Below are positions 6,418-10,376 of a stretch of 10,376 bases of DNA, piece by piece. Below the pieces are notes generated by a model, which was given only the letters and a program-made list of their open reading frames with translations, was not told the DNA's origin and searched no databases. Source of the DNA: DHVE2 group archaeon (lineage in GTDB: Archaea; Thermoplasmatota; Thermoplasmata; Thermoplasmatales; Aciduliprofundaceae); assembly GCA_015522955.1 (NCBI GenBank), contig WALG01000124.1, positions 1 to 10,376 on the forward strand. Reading direction: 5' to 3'. Position numbers and translations under genes: made by a program. Numbering within the stretch: position 1 is the stretch's first letter; every line of letters begins with the position of its first letter.

Positions 6418-6484
6418 TACATCTGTGATGAAAAGAGGGTCAGCTGATGGGATGATGAGCCCTATGAGTGCTGATTTAGAGGTG
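6418..6484 (+). ncRNA. Box C/D sRNA (2'-O-methylation guide)
   Basis: All four boxes match consensus exactly and in order: C box GTGATGA at 6425-6431, D' box CTGA at 6444-6447, C' box ATGATGA at 6452-6458, D box CTGA at 6471-6474. Both guides are 12 nt (6432-6443 and 6459-6470) and the D'-C' gap is 4 nt, which is the compact symmetric layout of archaeal sRNAs that assemble with L7Ae, Nop5 and fibrillarin. Flanks 6418-6424 and 6478-6484 can form a terminal stem with one A-G mismatch and a G-U pair. By the D+5 rule the second guide pairs with CACUCAUA and marks the C of the CAU anticodon of tRNA-Met (C34). The first guide's target, CUGACCCUCUUU, I could not place. The mature RNA may be shorter than the given ends. 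It lies in the leader of the HTH-PRTase gene. Confidence 0.8.
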
Positions 6485-6486
6485 AT
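6479..6486 (+). promoter_or_regulatory. Shine-Dalgarno of the HTH-PRTase gene, inside the sRNA terminal stem
   Basis: GAGGTGAT ends three bases before the ATG at 6490 and its GAGGTG core ends five bases before, so it sets this start. The same bases (6479-6484) make up most of the 3' strand of the sRNA's proposed terminal stem, so folding of the sRNA would hide the ribosome site. Confidence 0.6.
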
Positions 6487-6489
6487 TGG

Positions 6490-7077
6490 ATGAAGAGTGT
6501 TGAAGAGTTGGCCCAGAGGGCCATGGATCTCCGAAAGAAGGGTTTAGATATAAAGGAGATTGCCACTGAGATGCATCTCTCCACTACCACGGTGAAATGG
6601 CTTCTTACCAAGGGAGCATCTACGGAGGAACTCCCACGAGATGTTAAAATAGGATGGCGTAGCATTGGGATATTCCCATACCGTATCTCCAAAATTGCAG
6701 AGATAATGACAGATATAATAATGGAAGAGATGGAGAAGAGAGATTTTGACGTGGACGCTATTGTTGGCATCCTTATCAACGGAATACCCCTAGCCACATT
6801 CATTGCTGAGGAGATGAATGTGGAGATGATCATTTACCGACCTCATCCAAAGAGGGAGGAAGGTGCGTTTTCATCTAACTATGCCCATGTGCAAGGTAAG
6901 CGCGTGGTTCTTGTGGATGATGTTTTAAGTACGGGAGAGACCATGCGTAAGGCCATTGAGGATGTGAAAAATGCAGGTGGCGAGCCTGTTCTTGCAGTAG
7001 TTCTCGTGAATAAAACACCTTGGGACGAAGTGAATGGCGTACCTCTGAGAGGGCTTATAAGAGCACGTCTCCTATAA
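6490..7077 (+). CDS. gfcR: HTH-phosphoribosyltransferase, GfcR/PyrE-like
   Basis: This 195-residue protein joins an N-terminal helix-turn-helix (about 19-42, with LDIKEIATEMHLSTTTVKWLL) to a type I phosphoribosyltransferase domain. The PRPP-binding loop VVLVDDVLSTGETM is at 139-152 with the two Asp and the TGET turn intact. This is the archaeal orotate phosphoribosyltransferase-like family. A haloarchaeal member, GfcR, is a transcriptional regulator of sugar catabolism, so a regulator that senses PRPP or a nucleotide is more likely than an enzyme of pyrimidine synthesis. Its target genes in this organism are unknown. The start is set by GAGGTGAT just upstream. The gene lies directly behind the box C/D sRNA and likely shares its promoter. 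It is followed by an oligo-T terminator and overlaps the convergent small membrane gene by six bases. Confidence 0.85.
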   Translation: MKSVEELAQRAMDLRKKGLDIKEIATEMHLSTTTVKWLLTKGASTEELPRDVKIGWRSIGIFPYRISKIAEIMTDIIMEEMEKRDFDVDAIVGILINGIPLATFIAEEMNVEMIIYRPHPKREEGAFSSNYAHVQGKRVVLVDDVLSTGETMRKAIEDVKNAGGEPVLAVVLVNKTPWDEVNGVPLRGLIRARLL

Positions 7078-7281
7078 TTTTTTCTTTTTCGCACTCCAAA
7101 TTTCACGATAAAATTCCTTTTCCTCTTTGGTAATCTTTTTTTCATGTGTGTCTGATTCTCTCTTCTCAAGATCTCTTGGAAGTCCCAGTTTATGCCATGA
7201 AGGGTTAAAAAGATACTGAATTATTATGGTAAGAAATATAATTACGATTAAGGCCACTGCCATACCTAGGGCATCCATCAC
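7072..7281 (-). CDS. Small single-span membrane protein
   Basis: This is a 69-residue protein I cannot assign to a family. Residues 5-26 (LGMAVALIVIIFLTIIIQYLF) form one clear membrane segment near the N-terminus, followed by a charged, Lys/Glu-rich tail of about 40 residues (DLEKRESD, KKITKEEKEFYREIW) ending in KKKKL. It is probably membrane-anchored with the basic tail in the cytoplasm. The GTG at 7281 overlaps the stop of the MBF1-type gene by four bases. An ATG at 7278 is the alternative start, and AGGTG precedes both at usable distance. This overlap makes co-translation with the transcription factor likely. The lysine tail is encoded by the antisense of the terminator of the convergent gene. 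It is small but convincing because of the overlap and clean segment structure. Confidence 0.7.
   Translation of the reverse strand: MMDALGMAVALIVIIFLTIIIQYLFNPSWHKLGLPRDLEKRESDTHEKKITKEEKEFYREIWSAKKKKL
7078..7089 (+). terminator. Oligo-T terminator of the HTH-PRTase gene
   Basis: T6-C-T5 begins one base after the TAA stop. Archaeal RNA polymerase ends at such U-tracts without a hairpin. The tract lies within the 3' end of the convergent small membrane gene. A nearly identical T7-C-T5 tract follows the dehydrogenase gene at 9967. Confidence 0.65.
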
Positions 7282-7787
7282 AATGCACCTTTGAGCAGGT
7301 CTCCAAGGGTAAGCGAGACGTTCTTTTTCTCCTCGGTTCTATAAACTCCACTAACCTTTTCCTTCAGTTTTATATTCAATGCTTTTTCCAGTTTCTTAAT
7401 CAACTTTTCATCAGGTCTCATTTCGCCACGCTCAATTTTTGATATAACTGTCTTTTTCTCCAGAATTCTCTTGGCCAGTTCATCCTGCGTGAGCCCAAGT
7501 TTTTCACGGGCATTCCTTATTAGTTGAGGGTAGTCCTCTCTCAAAACCTCCTCCTCTTCAAGAACATCGCGTCTCTGCCGGGGTTTCTTTCTCTCAAGCC
7601 TCTCTCTAACAACTTCTGGCGGCAGATACTTTACGTCCTTAGGAACTTCATTACCTTTTATTTCCTTCCCAAACTTGGCGCAATCATCGCATACATTCAT
7701 GATAACCCCTTCTATAACCACCTTGTGCAATCGCGGAACATCCTTGCCACAAAGTTCACAAATCATAGGATCACCATTTTTCTCCAT
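7278..7787 (-). CDS. MBF1-type transcription factor (Zn ribbon plus Cro/C1 HTH)
   Basis: This 169-residue protein is an archaeal multiprotein bridging factor 1 homologue (aMBF1). The family is related to the eukaryotic coactivator MBF1/EDF1, but in archaea the evidence points more to ribosome and translation association. An N-terminal Zn ribbon has C10-x2-C13 and C33-x2-C36. A basic linker (about 60-80) follows, then an XRE-type HTH at about 89-144 with LGLTQDELAKRI and VISKIERGEMRPDEKLIKKLE. Two starts are possible: ATG 7787 (TATA-like ACTATAAAG at 7816-7824) or ATG 7766, which has GGTGAT three bases upstream and a TATATATAT box at a fitting distance and would start MICELCGK. It overlaps the small membrane gene downstream and is divergent from the serine operon. 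Confidence 0.88.
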   Translation of the reverse strand: MEKNGDPMICELCGKDVPRLHKVVIEGVIMNVCDDCAKFGKEIKGNEVPKDVKYLPPEVVRERLERKKPRQRRDVLEEEEVLREDYPQLIRNAREKLGLTQDELAKRILEKKTVISKIERGEMRPDEKLIKKLEKALNIKLKEKVSGVYRTEEKKNVSLTLGDLLKGAL

Positions 7788-7842
7788 GCACTCAATATAT
7801 ATATTTTTGTCTCACTTTATAGTTTTGAAGTGAATACGGTGA

Positions 7843-7853
7843 CCATATAAAAA
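7843..7853 (+). promoter_or_regulatory. Candidate upstream TATA box of the serine operon
   Basis: CATATAAAAAC is a good archaeal box A and predicts a start near 7870, which would give a leader of about 95 bases containing the hairpin at 7868-7901. A second, weaker box (CTTAATATT at 7928-7936) would give a short leader of about a dozen bases. The sequence could also act on the minus strand for the MBF1-type gene, so its direction is not settled. Confidence 0.35.
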
Positions 7854-7867
7854 CTAAGACAATTTTT

Positions 7868-7901
7868 CCAATTATGAGGGCTTTAGAACCTCAAAAGTTG
7901 G
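7868..7901 (+). other. Hairpin in the region ahead of the serine operon
   Basis: CCAATT (7868-7873) pairs with AGTTGG (7896-7901) with one T-G wobble, and TGAGG (7875-7879) pairs with CCTCA (7889-7893), giving 11 base pairs with a small internal loop and a 9-base loop. AAAGTT (7894-7899), part of its 3' arm, can instead pair with AACTTT (7913-7918), so two exclusive folds exist. The function is unknown; it could be a leader switch, an operator or chance. Confidence 0.35.
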
Positions 7902-7964
7902 TTTGGATTCAGAACTTTCCATGAAAACTTAATATTGTGGAATTCTATATACCTTCGGTGATGA

Positions 7965-9050
7965 ATGATGATAAAAAATACGCCAAAACTGTTCATACCC
8001 GGGCCCACCGAGGTTGACGATCGTGTGCGTATAGCAATGGCTCAACGCATTATAGGACATCGCACCAAGGAGATGAGTGATTTATATGGGGGAATTGTTG
8101 AAAAGATGCAGAAACTATTTAACACCGACCATTATATTTTCGTGTTCACCTCCAGTGGCTCAGCAGTCATGGAGGGTACCATAAGAAATCTTGCGGAGAG
8201 GAGAGTGCTGCACGGAGCATGTGGCGCATTCAGCAAGAGATGGTACGAAATGAGCCTCGCCAATGAAAAAGATGCGGATTTGGTATGGGCAGACTGGGGA
8301 AAAGCCGTAAAACCTGAGATGATCGCTGAGAAAATGGAAAAGGGAAAGTATGAACTATTAGCACAGGTTCATAATGAAACGAGCACAGGCGTTAAAAATC
8401 CAACGGATGAAATTGCAAAGGTCGCCCATGATAATGATACACTCATCGCCATAGATACTGTTTCCTCCTTAGGAGGAGATATGATAAATGTAAACAACTA
8501 TGATGTTGTTATCACTTCATCACAGAAGGCACTGGCTCTTCCTCCAGGTCTCGCAGTTGCAATTGTAAGTGAGGAGGCCATGGAAAAAAGCAGAAACACA
8601 AAGAATAAAGGCTATTATTTCGATTTTGTGCGTATGCTTCAGAGATTTGAAAAGAGTAAGCAACATCCGACTACGCCCTCGGTGCCACTCCTTTATGCCA
8701 TGGATGCACAACTTGACATTATGCTTGAAGAAGGCATGCAAGCAAGATATGAGAGGCACCTGAAAATGCAGAAACTCGTGCATGATTGGGTAAAAAAGAG
8801 AGGATTTGAACTCTTTGCAGAGAAGGGATACGAGAGTGTGACCGTTACAACAGTAACCAATACATATGGGATATCAATAAAAGAACTCAGCGATGAACTT
8901 GTGAAGCGCGGACTGCGTATTTCCAATGGTTATGGAGACTTGAAGGAAAAAACATTCAGAATTGCCCATATGGGCCAGTTAACCCCTGTAGATATCCTAG
9001 GCCTCCTAGACACCATAGATGAGATTCTGGAGGCAAAGGGGGTGTACTGA
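7965..9050 (+). CDS. Class V aminotransferase (serine/alanine-glyoxylate type), likely phosphoserine aminotransferase role
   Basis: This 361-residue PLP enzyme of class V belongs to the alanine-glyoxylate/serine-pyruvate aminotransferase family. The entry FIPGPTEVDDRVRIAM is typical. HNETSTGVKNP binds the cofactor region, IDTVSSLGG holds the Asp that contacts the PLP ring nitrogen, and TSSQKAL carries the PLP lysine K188. The C-terminal RIAHMG closes the small domain. The next gene, one base after the stop, is 3-phosphoglycerate dehydrogenase. I therefore infer that it turns 3-phosphohydroxypyruvate into phosphoserine, as shown for class V broad-specificity enzymes in methanococci, though glyoxylate or pyruvate transamination is possible. 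Tandem ATGs occur at 7965 and 7968; the second sits better behind GGTGAT. Length is normal. Confidence 0.88.
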   Translation: MMIKNTPKLFIPGPTEVDDRVRIAMAQRIIGHRTKEMSDLYGGIVEKMQKLFNTDHYIFVFTSSGSAVMEGTIRNLAERRVLHGACGAFSKRWYEMSLANEKDADLVWADWGKAVKPEMIAEKMEKGKYELLAQVHNETSTGVKNPTDEIAKVAHDNDTLIAIDTVSSLGGDMINVNNYDVVITSSQKALALPPGLAVAIVSEEAMEKSRNTKNKGYYFDFVRMLQRFEKSKQHPTTPSVPLLYAMDAQLDIMLEEGMQARYERHLKMQKLVHDWVKKRGFELFAEKGYESVTVTTVTNTYGISIKELSDELVKRGLRISNGYGDLKEKTFRIAHMGQLTPVDILGLLDTIDEILEAKGVY

Positions 9051-9051
9051 A

Positions 9052-9966
9052 ATGAAGGTTGGAATATGTGACCCCATTGCCTCGGAAGGTGTGGAAATAC
9101 TAAAGAAAGAAGGTTTTGAGGTTATCGATTTAACAGGCATACCCAAGGAAGAACTGGTAAATCATGTTGCAGATTTAGATGCTCTCATTGTGCGCAGTGC
9201 GACCAAGATTCGAAAGGAGATAATAGATGCTGCAAAGAATCTCAAGGTTATTGGTCGAGCGGGTGTCGGCCTGGATAATATAGACGTGGAATATGCCAAG
9301 AGCAAGGGAATAAAAGTGATAAACACACCGGGAGCTACGAGCATAAGCGTTGCAGAACTCACTATCGGGTTGCTTCTTGCTGTTATGCGCAAAATCGCCT
9401 ACGCAGATCGCGAGATGCGCAAGGGTGCCTGGCCCAAGAAGGTGTGCAAGGGTATAGAGATGTACGGCAAAACTTTGGGAATCATTGGCATAGGTAGAAT
9501 AGGACGTGAAGTGGCAAAAAGGGCACGTGCATTCGGGATGCGAGTTATCTACTACGATGTCTATCGCCCCGATAAAGCCATTGAGAAGGAGTTAGGCATA
9601 GAATTCCGAGAACTGGACACTCTGATCTCAGAGGCTGATGTGATAACTGTGCATGTGCCTCTAGTGCCGGAAACAAAGCATATGATTAACAGGGAAAGAA
9701 TAGAGAGGATGAAAGATGGAGCAATAATAATCAACGCGGCCCGCGGTGGAATAGTGGACGAGGATGCCCTATACGATGCACTTAAATCTGGTAAGTTGTA
9801 CGGCGCTGCCCTGGATGTCTACGAGAATGAGCCACTCAAGGAGAGCAAGTTATTCGAATTGGATAATGTGGTGCTCACTCCCCATATCGGAGCTCAAACA
9901 AAGGAAGGCCAGACCCGTGCAGGTATAGAGGTGGCGAGGAAAATCGCCGAAACTCTCAAATCCTGA
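9052..9966 (+). CDS. serA: D-3-phosphoglycerate dehydrogenase, short form
   Basis: This 304-residue D-2-hydroxyacid dehydrogenase oxidises 3-phosphoglycerate to 3-phosphohydroxypyruvate with NAD+, the first step of serine synthesis. The Rossmann motif GIIGIGRIG is at 143-151, and D169 after the second strand favours NAD(H). The catalytic set is R231 (NAARGG), E260 (YENEP) and H278 (TPHIG), with the same spacing as in other phosphoglycerate dehydrogenases. It ends right after the catalytic domain and lacks the ACT and intervening domains, so the usual serine feedback is not expected. The ATG at 9052 is chosen over in-frame codons further up because MKVGICDPI starts the first strand and a GGGGGTG Shine-Dalgarno lies eight bases upstream, within the aminotransferase gene. 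Another 2-hydroxyacid substrate is possible, but the neighbour supports serine. Confidence 0.9.
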   Translation: MKVGICDPIASEGVEILKKEGFEVIDLTGIPKEELVNHVADLDALIVRSATKIRKEIIDAAKNLKVIGRAGVGLDNIDVEYAKSKGIKVINTPGATSISVAELTIGLLLAVMRKIAYADREMRKGAWPKKVCKGIEMYGKTLGIIGIGRIGREVAKRARAFGMRVIYYDVYRPDKAIEKELGIEFRELDTLISEADVITVHVPLVPETKHMINRERIERMKDGAIIINAARGGIVDEDALYDALKSGKLYGAALDVYENEPLKESKLFELDNVVLTPHIGAQTKEGQTRAGIEVARKIAETLKS

Positions 9967-9985
9967 TTTTTTTCTTTTTAATTTT
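9967..9985 (+). terminator. Oligo-T terminator of the serine operon
   Basis: T7-C-T5, then AA and T4, starts directly after the TGA stop of the dehydrogenase. No hairpin precedes it, as is usual for archaeal intrinsic termination. Confidence 0.65.
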
Positions 9986-10001
9986 CGGAGTGTGGTATAG
10001 A

Positions 10002-10376
10002 TTGAAGGCCTTTAACTGCGCTCCACGTTTTATGGCTGCAATAAGCATCTTCTTGGTTCTCCTTCTTTTGATAGGTGCACTTCTATTTTTTCATGGTGAT
10101 ATAAGGACGAAAATGTTTACTGTTGAGGTGGGAATGAGCGGAAGTGACGGCTTTAATTACACTCGCTATCATTTTCAGTACTTTCGAGGGAGCAAAAGTA
10201 AAATAATTGGGGTGGAAGAACCATGCAACTTGCTTTTGAAATATAATATCGGCGTTGAGAACGGAGAGTTTGAACTGCTTCTGAAGTCTCCATATGGCAA
10301 GGTTGTATGGAGCAAAGTATTCACAGGTGATGAGAAGGATTTACAGCGATTCTGCTTGCAGGAGAAAGGTCTATAC
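10002..10376 (+). CDS. N-terminal part of an exported or membrane-anchored protein (cut by window end)
   Basis: An open frame runs to the window edge without a stop, giving about 125 residues that I do not recognise. Residues 11-29 (from the TTG start) are strongly hydrophobic (MAAISIFLVLLLLIGALLF) and look like an uncleaved signal anchor or a signal peptide. The rest reads as an extracellular beta-rich segment with alternating polar and hydrophobic residues and two cysteines (C75 and C118 by my count). The start is uncertain: TTG 10002 has GGAG 11 bases upstream and adds a basic n-region (KAFNCAPRF) that fits an N-in topology, GTG 9990 is also open, and ATG 10032 lacks a ribosome site. It follows the serine operon terminator, so it is likely its own transcript. 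Confidence 0.55.
   Translation, partial: MKAFNCAPRFMAAISIFLVLLLLIGALLFFHGDIRTKMFTVEVGMSGSDGFNYTRYHFQYFRGSKSKIIGVEEPCNLLLKYNIGVENGEFELLLKSPYGKVVWSKVFTGDEKDLQRFCLQEKGLY

Noticed and set aside
7524..7850. Plus-strand open frame over the MBF1-type gene
   Set aside because: It is antisense to a clear Zn-ribbon/HTH gene, with no ribosome site and no recognisable domain.
7957..7970. C-box-like GGTGATGAATGATG before the aminotransferase
   Set aside because: No D box nearby; the bases are better explained as the ribosome site and tandem start codons.
9019..9051. Upstream extension of the dehydrogenase (11 extra residues)
   Set aside because: The extra residues lie in the aminotransferase coding end and do not fit the family N-terminus; ATG 9052 has a good ribosome site.
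10327..10333. A second exact C-box sequence, GTGATGA
   Set aside because: No CTGA D or D' box follows in the remaining bases, and it lies inside an open coding frame.

Overview
The window is archaeal chromosomal DNA, moderately AT-rich. Several features support this: an NMD3-type ribosome-export-like protein, an MBF1-type Zn-ribbon/HTH factor, a GfcR/PyrE-like HTH-phosphoribosyltransferase, a TtuA/NcsA-type tRNA thiolase with both Zn motifs, TATA-box promoters placed for leaderless or short-leader mRNAs, oligo-T terminators, and a well-formed archaeal box C/D sRNA. A euryarchaeon of the Thermoplasmatota (Aciduliprofundum-like) would fit, but that placement is inference from gene content. No mobile element, CRISPR array, tRNA or rRNA was found, and no gene-free stretch exceeds 200 bases.

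Layout. 1-442: an unrecognised small protein with a weak deoxyribosyltransferase-like motif. 509-1100: a broken NosD-like beta-helix gene (5' truncated, one frameshift). 1147-2097 (+): tRNA 2-thiolation enzyme, whose 3' end overlaps the convergent minus-strand operon by 44 nt. 4894-2054 (-): a phosphate operon, PiT permease > DUF47/PhoU-like > DHH phosphoesterase, behind a promoter with a perfect 9-bp tandem repeat. 6298-4956 (-): NMD3-like gene with a likely leaderless mRNA, overlapping a short Nudix hydrolase gene. 6418-6484 (+): a box C/D sRNA whose D guide fits the CAU anticodon loop of tRNA-Met, sitting in the leader of the HTH-PRTase gene (6490-7077). 7787-7072 (-): MBF1-type factor and a small single-span membrane protein. 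7965-9966 (+): class V aminotransferase and 3-phosphoglycerate dehydrogenase, the first two steps of serine synthesis. 9967-10376: an oligo-T terminator, then the start of an exported or membrane-anchored protein that leaves the window.

The most interesting locus is 6392-6490. A palindromic TATA region, a complete box C/D sRNA and a Shine-Dalgarno that may pair with the sRNA's terminal stem lie within 100 bases, so tRNA/rRNA methylation-guide RNA and regulator expression may share one transcript. Other points to check are the conserved-looking hairpin in front of the serine operon, the repeat at the phosphate promoter, and the DHH phosphoesterase tied to phosphate uptake.
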